Source: Bacteroidaceae bacterium (GTDB lineage: Bacteria; Bacteroidota; Bacteroidia; Bacteroidales; Bacteroidaceae). Taken from it: a stretch of DNA of 64,000 nt. The stretch lies in assembly GCA_024698925.1 (NCBI GenBank), contig JAILQO010000010.1:38887-102886 (forward strand), read 5' to 3'. The notes below the pieces were generated by a model, which was not told where the DNA came from, ran no database searches, and was given only the letters and a program-made list of their open reading frames with translations. Positions 51,761-61,058 of the stretch are shown piece after piece. A program made the translations under genes and the position numbers. The first letter of the stretch is position 1. Each line of letters begins with the position of its first letter.

Positions 51761-52389
51761 GAGTCGTAGCAGGGAAATACCGTGGTCGTCATTTTGATGT
51801 CCCTCGCTCCTTCAAGGCGCGTCCCACAACGGATTTCGCCAAGGAGAATCTGTTCAATGTGCTGCGGGGCTATATCGACTTCGAGGAGGAGGCTCCGATG
51901 GCTTTAGACCTATTTGCTGGTACGGGAAGTATTACGCTGGAGCTCCTATCGCGTGGCTGTGCCCACGTCACCGCGGTAGAACTGGATCAGCAGCACATCA
52001 GTTTCATCCATCAGTTCCTGCGCGCCCTGAAGGCCGAGGATGATGCTACTGTTTTGCGCGCCGATGTGCTTCGTTTCCTACGCAAGGCTCCAGGCTCTTA
52101 TGATTTTATTTTTGCTGATCCTCCTTACGCCTTACCGCAACTGGAGCAACTGCCAGACCTCGTCTTTGGCCCCTCTCCTTGCTCTCCCCGTGGGGGAGAG
52201 GGCTTTCTTGAAGATGAGAAAACCAATAGCGACTCTGTCCTCGCCCCAACGGGGAGAGTTAGAGAGGGGCTTTTGCGTCCTAACGGCCTCTTTGTCCTCG
52301 AGCACGGCAAGACACAGGATTTCTCTGCCCATCCTCATTTTGTTGAACACCGTGCCTACGGTAGTGTCAACTTCTCCTTTTTCCGTTAA
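51757..52389 (+). CDS. rsmD: 16S rRNA (guanine966-N2)-methyltransferase with in-frame repeat insertion
   Basis: The protein has 210 residues. It starts MRVVAGKYRGRHFDVP; the SAM site is LDLFAGTGSITLELLSRG and the catalytic motif is FADPPYALP. RsmD methylates G966 of 16S rRNA. Residues about 138-171 (GPSPCSPRGGEGFLEDEK and on, to VREGLL) are encoded by a GC-rich palindromic element and are absent from ordinary RsmD, in which the DPPY region leads directly to the LFVLEHGK strand. Both flanks of the insertion remain in frame. Confidence 0.92.
   Translation: MRVVAGKYRGRHFDVPRSFKARPTTDFAKENLFNVLRGYIDFEEEAPMALDLFAGTGSITLELLSRGCAHVTAVELDQQHISFIHQFLRALKAEDDATVLRADVLRFLRKAPGSYDFIFADPPYALPQLEQLPDLVFGPSPCSPRGGEGFLEDEKTNSDSVLAPTGRVREGLLRPNGLFVLEHGKTQDFSAHPHFVEHRAYGSVNFSFFR
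52168..52270. repeat. Paired GC-rich palindromic element inserted in rsmD
   Basis: The first palindrome is at 52168-52203 (around CTCTCCCCGTGGGGGAGAG), the second at 52243-52270 (GCCCCAACGGGGAG then AGAGAGGGGC). About 40 bp lie between. Same layout as 10466-10613 in feoAB. Confidence 0.7.
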
Positions 52390-52397
52390 TTTTTCCT

Positions 52398-53822
52398 TTA
52401 CTTCTGAGTTACTTTTTCCACGGGACGGACTCGCCCTGTGGCAGCTACAACAATGCTGGTAATGGGGGAGAGCAGGTTGAAGAAACAGTACGGGAGATAG
52501 GCGAGGGTAGCAACACCCAGGACGGTGCTCTGAACGAGTCCACAGGTATTCCACGGAACGAGAACGGATGTTACAGTCGCACCATCTTCGCAGGTGCGGC
52601 TCAACAAGCGTGATTCATAGCCCCGTTCGCGGTAGATGTCCTTGAACACGGAACTGGTCAGGATGATGCTTAAGAATTGATCGGCCAACGCGACATTGCA
52701 GAAGATACCTGTCAGGGCAGTGCTGGCCACGAGAGAGGTCGTGCCGCGTACCCAACGTAGCAGGATGTCCATCAAATCGCGGAGTACACCAGTGGCTGTA
52801 ACGACGCCGCCAAAAATCTGTGCGCAGATGATGAGCCATATTGTAGGCATCATGCCTGCCATACCGCTTGTGTGCACCAACTGATCCAGCATTGGTGTCC
52901 CAGTCTGCAGTTGTGTGGGCGCATAAATTACTTTCATGATGCCTTCGTAGGATGCTAAGAGGTTCTGTGTTTCCTTGCCAGAGATTAGGGCTACCAAGGC
53001 GGGCTGCCAAACGACGGCAACGATGGCGGCCATTAGTGCGGCCATAAACAAAACAACCATAGCAGGCCAGCGACGTGCAATCATCACACCCGTCAGGACC
53101 GGCACGAGCAAGAACCATGGGGAAATCAAGAACGTTTCCTGCAACTCATCCAAGAAGCCCATCCCGCTGCTTTCAGGGATGTCCATCAGCAGGCCGGCAA
53201 TGGTGAAGATCAACAGCGAGATACAGAACGTAGGGATGGTGGTCTTCATCATATAGCGAATATGCGTGAAGAGCGGCGTGCCAGAGACACTGGAGGCCAA
53301 TACCGTTGTGTCAGAAAGGGGCGACAGCTTGTCGCCGAAGTAGGCACCTGTGATGATACTGCCAGCCACCCAACCGTCATCGAAGCCGTGGGCGCGACCA
53401 ATTCCCATCAGTGCTACACCGATGGTTGCGACGGTCGTCCAAGAAGAACCTACCATGACGCTGACAAGCGCACAAAAGAGGCTGCTACTGACAAGAAACC
53501 ACTCCGGACGCAGGACTTGTACACCATAATAAATCATTGTGGGTACGATGCCAGAGATCATCCATGTGCCACCGATGGCACCTATGAGTAATAGGATGAT
53601 GATGCTGGGCATGCAGCTCGCTATCTTGTCTGTCATTTCCCGTTCCAGCCTCTCCCACTCAACACGTCGCATCAAATAGCCGATGGCAACGCAGATGGCA
53701 GAAGCAAAGAGTAAAGAGACTTGTGTGGCGCCGTCCAGTGCGTCGGTGCCGAATGTATTAACGCACACCGCAATCAACGCGATAAGTGCTACGAAGGGGA
53801 TGAATGACAGGTATTTTTTCAT
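52398..53822 (-). CDS. nhaC: Na+/H+ antiporter NhaC
   Basis: The protein has 474 residues from the ATG at 53822 (MKKYLSFIPF); an in-frame ATG 11 codons earlier lies in the preceding hairpin region. About twelve membrane helices. MVGSSWTTVATIGVALMGIG and TGAYFGDKLSPLSDTTVLAS are NhaC signatures. It exchanges Na+ for H+ at the inner membrane. Converges with rsmD, 8 bp between stops. Confidence 0.92.
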   Translation of the reverse strand: MKKYLSFIPFVALIALIAVCVNTFGTDALDGATQVSLLFASAICVAIGYLMRRVEWERLEREMTDKIASCMPSIIILLLIGAIGGTWMISGIVPTMIYYGVQVLRPEWFLVSSSLFCALVSVMVGSSWTTVATIGVALMGIGRAHGFDDGWVAGSIITGAYFGDKLSPLSDTTVLASSVSGTPLFTHIRYMMKTTIPTFCISLLIFTIAGLLMDIPESSGMGFLDELQETFLISPWFLLVPVLTGVMIARRWPAMVVLFMAALMAAIVAVVWQPALVALISGKETQNLLASYEGIMKVIYAPTQLQTGTPMLDQLVHTSGMAGMMPTIWLIICAQIFGGVVTATGVLRDLMDILLRWVRGTTSLVASTALTGIFCNVALADQFLSIILTSSVFKDIYRERGYESRLLSRTCEDGATVTSVLVPWNTCGLVQSTVLGVATLAYLPYCFFNLLSPITSIVVAATGRVRPVEKVTQK

Positions 53823-53838
53823 GTATTCGATTTGATGT

Positions 53839-53876
53839 GATAGAGGCTGTGCCATTGACTTGGCGCAGCCTCTATC
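53839..53876. terminator. Long hairpin between mutB and nhaC
   Basis: A 16-bp arm pair with one mismatch (53839-53854 with 53861-53876), 6-nt loop. There is no clear U-run on the minus strand, so it may end or stabilise the mutAB transcript. Confidence 0.6.
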
Positions 53877-53900
53877 TTTAGAATCATGTGTGCAATTGAC

Positions 53901-56069
53901 TTACTTGCCAAGCAAGAGCTTCATCATCTCGCAGGCAGCCTTGGCCACGGAAGTACCAGGGCCGAAGACAGCAGCTACGCCAGCCTTGTAGAGGAAGTCA
54001 TAGTCCTGAGCGGGGATCACACCGCCGGCAATGACCATGATGTCTTCGCGGCCGAGCTTCTTCAACTCTTCAATCAGCTGCGGGATGAGGGTCTTGTGAC
54101 CTGCGGCCAGCGAACTGGCGCCGATGACGTTCACGTCGTTCTCCACAGCCTCGCGGGCAGCCTCGGCAGGTGTCTGGAACAGCGGTCCCATATCCACGTC
54201 GAAGCCACAATCGGCATAACCTGTTGCGACAACCTTGGCGCCACGGTCGTGACCGTCCTGACCCATCTTGGCAATCATGACTCGAGGACGACGGCCCTCC
54301 TGCTTTGCAAACTCTTCGGTTAAGCGGCAGGCTTCCTCGAAGTCCTTGTCGCTCTTGCTTTCTGAACTATACACGCCTGAAATGGTTCTGATGACAGCTT
54401 TGTAACGGCCCACGACAGCTTCGCAGGCATCGGAAATCTCGCCGAGGGTGGCACGGTGGCCAGCGGCGGTGACAGCGAGGTCGAGGAGGTTGTGCTCGCT
54501 CTTCTTGCCATCCGCAAATTCCTGCACGCAGGCAGTGATGGCAGCGAGGTCCTTCTTGACCTGCTCGTTGTCGCGGTTTGCACGGAGCTGCTTCAGGCTC
54601 TCTTCCTGTTGCAGGCGCACAGCGGTATTGTCAATCTCGAGGATATCAATGGGATCCTCGTGATCCAGACGATACTTGTTCACACCAACGATGGTCTGAA
54701 CACCGCTGTCGATACGAGCCTGTGTGCGGGCAGCAGCTTCCTCGATACGCATCTTGGGCAGACCGGTCTCAATAGCCTTGGCCATACCACCCAACTTCTC
54801 GATTTCCTGGATGTGCTCCCAAGCCTTGAGGTAGAGCTCCTGTGTCAGCTTCTCGACATAGTAGGAACCAGCCCACGGGTCAATGTGCTTGCATACTTGC
54901 GTCTCGTTCTGGATATAAATCTGCGTATTACGAGCGATACGGGCGGAGAAGTCTGTCGGCAGGGCGATGGCCTCGTCGAGGGCGTTGGTGTGCAGTGACT
55001 GGGTGTGACCCAGCACGGCTGCCATAGCCTCGATACAGGTACGACCTACGTTGTTGAAAGGATCCTGCTCGGTCAGTGACCATCCGGAGGTCTGCGAGTG
55101 TGTGCGCAGCGCCATGGACTTGGGGTTCTTGGCACCGAAGCTCTTGACGATCTTGGCCCACAAGAGACGACCGGCACGCATCTTGGCGATTTCCATGAAG
55201 TGGTTCACGCCGATAGCCCAGAAGAAGCTGAGACGCGGTGCGAAGGCATCGACGTCGATACCTGCGTTGATACCAGCGCGGAGGTAGTCCATACCATCGG
55301 CCAGCGTGTAAGCCAGCTCGATATCAGCGGTAGCACCTGCTTCCTGCATGTGGTAACCGGAGATGGAGATACTATTGAACTTAGGCATCTTCTGTGAAGT
55401 GTACTCGAAGATGTCGGCGATGATCTTCATGGAGAAGGCGGGCGGATAGATATAGGTGTTGCGCACCATGAACTCCTTGAGGATGTCGTTCTGGATGGTA
55501 CCAGCCATTTCCTCGAGCTTGGCGCCCTGCTCCAGACCTGCGTTGATGTAGAAGGCGAGCACGGGGAGCACACCGCCGTTCATGGTCATGGAGACGGACA
55601 TCTTGTTCAAAGGAATACCTGCGAAGAGAACCTTCATGTTCTCCAGAGAGCAGATGCTCACACCTGCCTTACCTACGTCGCCTACGACGCGGGCGTTATC
55701 GGGGTCATAACCGCGGTGTGTGGGCAGGTCGAAGGCTACAGAAAGACCCTTCTGACCGCTGGCGAGGTTACGACGATAGAAAGCGTTGGACTCTTCTGCG
55801 GTGGAGAAACCGGCATACTGGCGGATGGTCCACGGGCGGAAGGGATACATCATGCTGTACGGGCCACGGAGGAACGGAGGAATACCGGCAGCAAAGTCCA
55901 GGTGCTCCATGCCTTCAAGGTCTTCCTTCGTGTAAACGGGCTGAATATCGATTTGCTCGGGAGTCTTCCAGTTGGCAGTAATGCCGTTCTCCCGCTGCCA
56001 CTCTTGGCCGTTCTTGGCTTCAATCCCGGCAAAGATATCTATGTCTTTGAAATTCTTTTTCATGATCAA
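53901..56069 (-). CDS. mutB: Methylmalonyl-CoA mutase large subunit
   Basis: The protein has 722 residues. The N-terminal TIM barrel contains [18 protein letters not shown] and [19 protein letters not shown]. The C-terminal B12 domain has the base-off motif [11 protein letters not shown] with His607 as the cobalt ligand, then GASSLAAGH and AGGVIPAQD. It interconverts methylmalonyl-CoA and succinyl-CoA, used in Bacteroidota for propionate formation. The start overlaps the mutA stop by four bases (two candidate ATGs, 56069 and 56063). Confidence 0.97.
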   Translation of the reverse strand: MIMKKNFKDIDIFAGIEAKNGQEWQRENGITANWKTPEQIDIQPVYTKEDLEGMEHLDFAAGIPPFLRGPYSMMYPFRPWTIRQYAGFSTAEESNAFYRRNLASGQKGLSVAFDLPTHRGYDPDNARVVGDVGKAGVSICSLENMKVLFAGIPLNKMSVSMTMNGGVLPVLAFYINAGLEQGAKLEEMAGTIQNDILKEFMVRNTYIYPPAFSMKIIADIFEYTSQKMPKFNSISISGYHMQEAGATADIELAYTLADGMDYLRAGINAGIDVDAFAPRLSFFWAIGVNHFMEIAKMRAGRLLWAKIVKSFGAKNPKSMALRTHSQTSGWSLTEQDPFNNVGRTCIEAMAAVLGHTQSLHTNALDEAIALPTDFSARIARNTQIYIQNETQVCKHIDPWAGSYYVEKLTQELYLKAWEHIQEIEKLGGMAKAIETGLPKMRIEEAAARTQARIDSGVQTIVGVNKYRLDHEDPIDILEIDNTAVRLQQEESLKQLRANRDNEQVKKDLAAITACVQEFADGKKSEHNLLDLAVTAAGHRATLGEISDACEAVVGRYKAVIRTISGVYSSESKSDKDFEEACRLTEEFAKQEGRRPRVMIAKMGQDGHDRGAKVVATGYADCGFDVDMGPLFQTPAEAAREAVENDVNVIGASSLAAGHKTLIPQLIEELKKLGREDIMVIAGGVIPAQDYDFLYKAGVAAVFGPGTSVAKAACEMMKLLLGK

Positions 56070-57886
56070 ATACCAAGTTTAGCGTTATACTCTTGCAGTG
56101 TCTTCAGCTGATCGACACGTACGTGGATGAAGTTCTCGATGCCAGCGGCCTTCAGGTCCTCGCTGCAAGCGGGAGCGCCTGCTACGACGAACATGGCACG
56201 GCCGTTGAGGTATTTGAAGGCGGGGATGGCGTATTCTGCGTATTCGTCATCGCTGGAGCAAATCACGACGATGTCGGCACCAGCTTCCAATGCTTTGTCA
56301 ACGCCTTCCTCTACGGTTGCGAAGCCCAGGTTGTCGATCACCTGATAGCCTGCTGCGGCGAGGAAGTTGCAGCTGAACTGGGCACGGGCCTGACGCATGG
56401 CCAGATTACCGATGGTCAGCATGAAGGCTACGGGAACCTTCTTAGCCTTCTCGGTGGTAAGGCGCAATGCTTCGAAGTCTGATGCCAGACGGCTGGTCTT
56501 CAGTGCGGGAACATCGGCATCGCCAGAGTGCTTGCAGGTGCAGTCGCATGCCAGAGGCTCTTTGCCCTCGCTCTTCTCAGTGAAGTTGGGGAATTGGTTG
56601 GTACCCAGCAGGAACTCCTTACGCTTGCCGGCGTTGGCATGACGTGCCTTATCGGTATCGTTCAAGGCGTTCTGGATAGTGCCTGCCTTGACAGCAGCCA
56701 GGAAACCACCCTCTTCCTCTACGGCGAGGAACAGTTTCCAACCTTCCTTGGCAATTGCAGCGGTCAGCTCTTCCACGAAGTAGCTACCACCACTGACATC
56801 GACAATCTTGTCAAAGTGGCACTCCTCCTTCAGCAACAGCTGCTGGTTGCGGGCGATACGCTCAGCAAAGTCTGTTGGCACCTCGTAGGGAGTGTCGAAC
56901 GGTGTAACCACCATGGAGTGAATACCTGCCAGGGCAGCACTCATGGCTTCGGTCTGGGAGCGAAGCATGTTCACGTAGCTGTCGAAGACCGTTTGGTTGT
57001 AGGTCGTGGTAGAAGCGTTGATGCACATCTGGCAAGCGCAGTCGCATTTCGGCTCATACTGCTTCACAATCTGTGCCCACAACATACGGGCGGCACGGAA
57101 CTTGGCAATCTCCATGAAGTAGTTGCCACCGACGCCCATGTAGAACTTGATCTTCTTGGCAGCGAGCTCGACAGGAACGCCAGCTTCTACCATCTCGTCC
57201 AGATATTCCTTACCCCAAGCGAGGGCGTAGCCCAGCTCCTGATAAACATAGGCGCCGCTGTTGCAGAGCAGGTCGCTGTGAACCATCACGCAACGCAGGT
57301 TGGGGAAGTCTTTCAGTTTCTCCACCAACTTGGGCATGTCGGGCAGCAACATCGTGGTGTCCTTGCCCTTCATGAGCATGCGCTCGATGGGGTCGAAACC
57401 GATACCACCGACAATCTTCTCTTTGTCGTAGCCTTTTTTCTCGTAGTAGGCAACGACGATGTCGGCCAGTTCCAGTACGTGGCGCTGACAAGTGCGGAAG
57501 CTCACTTCCACGATGTCGCAGCAGATACCATCGAGCAGTGTCTCGATGAACTCAGCGCTGACCTTGTCACCAGGAATACGGAAGCCGAGGGAGTCGATAC
57601 CGCGGTTCAGGATATCCAGAGCCTTCTGGTTAGCCTCTTTCGGGTCGTCCACCTTGATGTTCTGGCGCACGTACCATTTGTTGTTGTCCTTTTTGTTACC
57701 GCGTACGAAGGGGAATTCACCCGGTAGGGCATTGACGAGGGGCAATTTGTCCACGTCTTCCTTCAGGTAGAACGGCTGCATGGAGAAACCTTCGTTGGTT
57801 CTCCATACCATTTTCTTCTCGTAGTCAGCGCCCTTGAGGTCCACCTCAATCTTGTCGCGCCATTCCTGGCGGGTGGGGGCGGTGAA
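56066..57886 (-). CDS. mutA: Methylmalonyl-CoA mutase small subunit, 5' end lost at the junction
   Basis: About 607 codons are readable. Similarity to MutA continues upstream of the first in-frame start codon (an internal GTG at 57844) through [19 protein letters not shown], up to 57886, where the DNA switches to another genome; roughly the first dozen residues are missing. MutA forms the structural half of the mutase dimer and has a degenerate B12 domain. Two cysteine clusters are notable: CDCACQMC (267-274 counted from 57844) and CDCTC (433-437). The gene is truncated by the chimera, not a natural pseudogene. Confidence 0.93.
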   Translation of the reverse strand, partial: FTAPTRQEWRDKIEVDLKGADYEKKMVWRTNEGFSMQPFYLKEDVDKLPLVNALPGEFPFVRGNKKDNNKWYVRQNIKVDDPKEANQKALDILNRGIDSLGFRIPGDKVSAEFIETLLDGICCDIVEVSFRTCQRHVLELADIVVAYYEKKGYDKEKIVGGIGFDPIERMLMKGKDTTMLLPDMPKLVEKLKDFPNLRCVMVHSDLLCNSGAYVYQELGYALAWGKEYLDEMVEAGVPVELAAKKIKFYMGVGGNYFMEIAKFRAARMLWAQIVKQYEPKCDCACQMCINASTTTYNQTVFDSYVNMLRSQTEAMSAALAGIHSMVVTPFDTPYEVPTDFAERIARNQQLLLKEECHFDKIVDVSGGSYFVEELTAAIAKEGWKLFLAVEEEGGFLAAVKAGTIQNALNDTDKARHANAGKRKEFLLGTNQFPNFTEKSEGKEPLACDCTCKHSGDADVPALKTSRLASDFEALRLTTEKAKKVPVAFMLTIGNLAMRQARAQFSCNFLAAAGYQVIDNLGFATVEEGVDKALEAGADIVVICSSDDEYAEYAIPAFKYLNGRAMFVVAGAPACSEDLKAAGIENFIHVRVDQLKTLQEYNAKLGI

Positions 57887-57888
57887 GC
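57884..57888. other. Junction between Bacteroidales and Clostridia sequence
   Basis: Left of here the minus strand encodes MutA; right of here it encodes the start of a [2Fe-2S] protein in another frame. The two share only a few bases at the crossover. Base composition, promoter type and ribosome binding sites all change here. Confidence 0.88.
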
Positions 57889-57977
57889 ACGGTGGACAGC
57901 TTGTCCTTTTCAGGATCGACGATCACATGGCGGGGAACGCCGTTGATCTCGAACTGAAGTCTGGTGAGCTTTGCCAA
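57885..57977 (-). CDS. N-terminal fragment of a [2Fe-2S] aldehyde oxidoreductase-type protein
   Basis: About 31 codons from a TTG at 57977 (preceded by AGAAAGGA, 7-8 nt away) read MAKLTRLQFEINGVPRHVIV then [27 protein letters not shown] is the start of the ferredoxin-like domain of molybdenum hydroxylases such as Mop aldehyde oxidoreductase. The ATG at 57984-57986 is too close to the ribosome binding site. The rest of the gene is lost at the junction. Confidence 0.7.
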
Positions 57978-58032
57978 ACGTATCATCCTTTCTGTATCGG
58001 AAATATAGAAATGCGTAGTATAGTACTTTAAG

Positions 58033-58061
58033 ATTATAACAGGATAAGAGAAATCCCGCAA
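58033..58061 (-). promoter_or_regulatory. Sigma70-like promoter of the [2Fe-2S] protein gene
   Basis: Minus strand: TATAAT (58038-58033) with TTGCGG 17 bp upstream (58061-58056). The -35 lies in the ftsK terminator stem. This form differs from the promoters left of the junction. Confidence 0.4.
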
Positions 58062-58082
58062 GCGCAAACCGCTTGCGGGATT
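58052..58082 (-). terminator. Terminator of ftsK
   Basis: A 13-bp perfect stem (58052-58064 with 58070-58082), 5-nt loop; the minus strand continues TTCTCTT. Confidence 0.8.
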
Positions 58083-58123
58083 ATTCTATTTACAGAAGAA
58101 CACCCGCAGAACTGCGGTCCGTC

Positions 58124-61051
58124 TCAGGCGTTTTCCCCGTCCTCGGGCGGTTCCTCTCCGTCTCCGGCAAGCAGCTCCTCCGGCGCCTGAACGCCCCGTC
58201 TGGCGTTCCACTCGGCCAGGGTGAGGAGCACGGCCCGGGGCTTTGAGCCCTCGAAGGGGCCCACGATCCCCTGGTCCTCCATCTGGTCCACGATCCGCGC
58301 CGCCCGGGAATACCCCAGCTTCAGCCGCCGCTGGAGCATGGAAACGGAGGCCTGCTTGCTCTCCAGCACCACCTGCACGGCTTCGTCGAACATTTCGTCC
58401 AGGCCGGAATCGTCCCCCTCCGCGGGCTCCGCGTCCCGGTCCTTTTCCTTCTCCTTGCCCTTCTCCATGCTGCGCTCGATCTCGTCCTGCACGTCCCGGG
58501 CATAGTTGGCAAGGCCCTGCTCCTTGACGAAGTTCACCACGTCCTCCCGTTCCGCGTCCGTGACGAAGGTGCCCTGGATCCGGGTGGGCTTGCCGCCGCC
58601 GATGGGCGCGTAGAGCATGTCGCCCTTCCCCACCAGCTTTTCCGCGCCGGAGGTATCCAGGATGATGCGGGAGTTCAGGGCGCTGTCCACGGCGAAGGCG
58701 ATGCGGGAGGGGATGTTGGCCTTCATGAGGCCGGTAATCACGTCGGCGCTGGGCCGCTGGGTGGCAATGACCATGTGGATGCCCGCGGCGCGGCCCATCT
58801 GGGCGATGCGGCAGATGCTCTCCTCCACGTCCTTGGCGGCCACCAGCATCAGGTCCGCCAGCTCGTCCACCAGGATCACCAGCCTGGGCATGGTCTGGAC
58901 TCCCTCGGTGCGCTCGGCATACCGGTTGTAGCTGTCCAGATCCCGGGTGCCGGAATCCGCGATCATCCGGTACCGCCGCAGCATTTCCATCACCGCCCAC
59001 TGCAGGGCGCCCGCCGCCTTTTTGGGGTCCGTCACCACGGGGATCAGCAGATGGGGTATGCCGTTGTATACCCCCAGCTCGATCATCTTCGGGTCCACCA
59101 TGATCAGGCGGACCTCCTCCGGGCTGGACTTGTACAGCAGGGAGAGGATCAGGGAGTTCATGCACACGGATTTGCCGGAGCCGGTGGTGCCGGCGATGAG
59201 CAGATGGGTGAGCTTGCTGATATCCCCCACCACAGGGTTGCCCGCGATGTCCATGCCCACGGCGAAGGCCAGGTGGGATTTCTTATCCCGAAAAACCGGC
59301 TGCTCGATGATATCCCGCAGATACACGGTGGTGGTAGTCTTGTTGGGCACCTCTATGCCCACGATGCTGATCTTGTCCGGAATGGGGGCGATGCGCACGC
59401 CCCCGACCCCCAGGGCCAGGGCGATATCGTCCGAAAGGTTCGTGAGCCGGTTCAGCTTCACGCCCTGCTCCAGCTCCACCTCATACCGGGTGACGGTGGG
59501 GCCTCGGGTCACGTCGCAGATCTCCGCCGGGATGCCGAAGCTCTTGATGGTGGCGCTGAGGCGCTTTGCGGTGACCTTCAGCTCCTCCATCCCCTCCCCG
59601 CCGGTATCTCCGCTGCCGGCGGAAAGCAGGCTCATGGGCGGGTACACGTAGCGGACGGGCTCCACCTCCGCCTCAGCGGCCATGTTTTCCTCAATATCCG
59701 CCACCATCTCCGCCTTGGCCTTCAGGGTATCCGCCCGGTCCGCGGCCTTGGCGGCCTTATCCTCCGCCAGCAGGGCAGCGGCGGCGGGGGCCACGGCGGC
59801 GGGCGCAGGGGTGACAGGCCTGACTGGGGTGATGGGGGTGACGGGGGCGGGCTCGGTGCGCTGCTGGGGACGGATGGGCTCCGCCGGAGCGGGCTTCTCC
59901 TCCGGGATGGGCTTCTCCTGGGTCTTGGGGTAGATGGCGGTCTCCACCGCCTTCAGCTCCCGGCTCTTCACCTCCGCCGTCCGCACCGTTCTGCCGGTGC
60001 CGGGGGCGGGACCCTTCAGCCGGTCCCGGGTGAGGATTTCCGCCAGCCTATCCTTCTCCGGGGTGGGTTCGGCGGGCTTGGGTTCCTCCTTTTTCTGTTC
60101 CTTCCGGCCCTGGAAGAATTCCCCCTCCAGGGCGGGAGAGGCGGGCTTCTCCTGGGGTTCCGGCGGGGCGGGTTCATCGTCCAGGGGAATGTCGATGACG
60201 GGCTTCCGCTGCCGGCCCCGGCTGGTGACGGGATGGGCGGGGAATTCCCCGGTTTTCTCGGTTTTGGCATCCCTGGCGGCGGCCTTGGCGATCCCCGCCT
60301 CCCGGGCGGCCTCCGCGGCGGCGGCCTGTTCCTCCCGCCGGGCGGCCTGGCGGGCCTGCTCCTCCTCCCGGTAGGCGGCCCACTCTTCCTTCTTCCGGGC
60401 AGCCTTGTCCCGGCTGTACCGGATCACCGCGGCCACGGTGGTGTCCATAGCCACCAGCAGCAGAGCCAGGCTGGCGATGATCAGCACCACCGCCGCGCCC
60501 ACGCGGTTGAAGAGATGCTGAAACACCTCGGCAAAGACGCCCCCCAGGACGCCGCCGCTGCCCTCAGCCCCGGGAAGGGTCCCGGCGGCGTAGAGCTGGC
60601 CGAAAATTTTCCAGGACCATTCAAATTCCGTGATACAGGCAAAGAGGTGAATCAGGGCCCCCGCTGTCACGCTGAGCAGCAGGGTGCACATCACCCGGGC
60701 GGTGATGGGCTTGTCCCGTACCATGAGGATCTGCAGGGCGGCCACCAGCAGGAGCACCGGCAGGAAGAAAAAGCCCTTCCCCACCAGCCCCTGGGCGAAG
60801 CGCCGGAAGAAGCCGATAAACAGCCCCTCCGCCGTGAAGCAGCCGATGAGGGCCACCACCGCCAGAGCCAGGCAGATAAAGGCCTTCAGGCTGCGGAAGG
60901 CCACTGGGTCCTTGGCCGGGGTCTTGGCAGAGGTCTTTTTCGTCCCGGTGCTTTTTGCCGGGGCCTTCTTCGTCTGAGCAGCGGTTTTCCCGGCCGCCGG
61001 TTTCCGGCCGCCGGTATTCTTCGTGGATTTGGATGCAGAGGAAGCTGCCAA
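58124..61051 (-). CDS. ftsK: DNA translocase FtsK/SpoIIIE
   Basis: The protein has 975 residues starting at a TTG (61051). A Lys/Ala-rich N-terminus is followed by four membrane helices (about 52-215), an Ala/Pro/Glu-rich linker (about 220-480) and the motor domain with LLIAGTTGSGKSVCMN (Walker A), RLVILVDELADLM (Walker B) and IATQRPSADVITG. The C-terminal gamma winged helix (LQRRLKLGYSRAARIVDQME) reads the orientation sequences on DNA. It moves chromosomes through the septum during division or sporulation. Frames on the other strand and in frame +1 here are GC-driven shadows. Confidence 0.96.
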   Translation of the reverse strand: MAASSASKSTKNTGGRKPAAGKTAAQTKKAPAKSTGTKKTSAKTPAKDPVAFRSLKAFICLALAVVALIGCFTAEGLFIGFFRRFAQGLVGKGFFFLPVLLLVAALQILMVRDKPITARVMCTLLLSVTAGALIHLFACITEFEWSWKIFGQLYAAGTLPGAEGSGGVLGGVFAEVFQHLFNRVGAAVVLIIASLALLLVAMDTTVAAVIRYSRDKAARKKEEWAAYREEEQARQAARREEQAAAAEAAREAGIAKAAARDAKTEKTGEFPAHPVTSRGRQRKPVIDIPLDDEPAPPEPQEKPASPALEGEFFQGRKEQKKEEPKPAEPTPEKDRLAEILTRDRLKGPAPGTGRTVRTAEVKSRELKAVETAIYPKTQEKPIPEEKPAPAEPIRPQQRTEPAPVTPITPVRPVTPAPAAVAPAAAALLAEDKAAKAADRADTLKAKAEMVADIEENMAAEAEVEPVRYVYPPMSLLSAGSGDTGGEGMEELKVTAKRLSATIKSFGIPAEICDVTRGPTVTRYEVELEQGVKLNRLTNLSDDIALALGVGGVRIAPIPDKISIVGIEVPNKTTTTVYLRDIIEQPVFRDKKSHLAFAVGMDIAGNPVVGDISKLTHLLIAGTTGSGKSVCMNSLILSLLYKSSPEEVRLIMVDPKMIELGVYNGIPHLLIPVVTDPKKAAGALQWAVMEMLRRYRMIADSGTRDLDSYNRYAERTEGVQTMPRLVILVDELADLMLVAAKDVEESICRIAQMGRAAGIHMVIATQRPSADVITGLMKANIPSRIAFAVDSALNSRIILDTSGAEKLVGKGDMLYAPIGGGKPTRIQGTFVTDAEREDVVNFVKEQGLANYARDVQDEIERSMEKGKEKEKDRDAEPAEGDDSGLDEMFDEAVQVVLESKQASVSMLQRRLKLGYSRAARIVDQMEDQGIVGPFEGSKPRAVLLTLAEWNARRGVQAPEELLAGDGEEPPEDGENA

Positions 61052-61058
61052 GGTTCGT

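Noticed and set aside
58086..59165. Frame of 359 codons on the minus strand overlapping ftsK
   Set aside because: Out-of-frame translation of the ftsK motor region; the product is Gly/Arg/Ala-rich with no domain.
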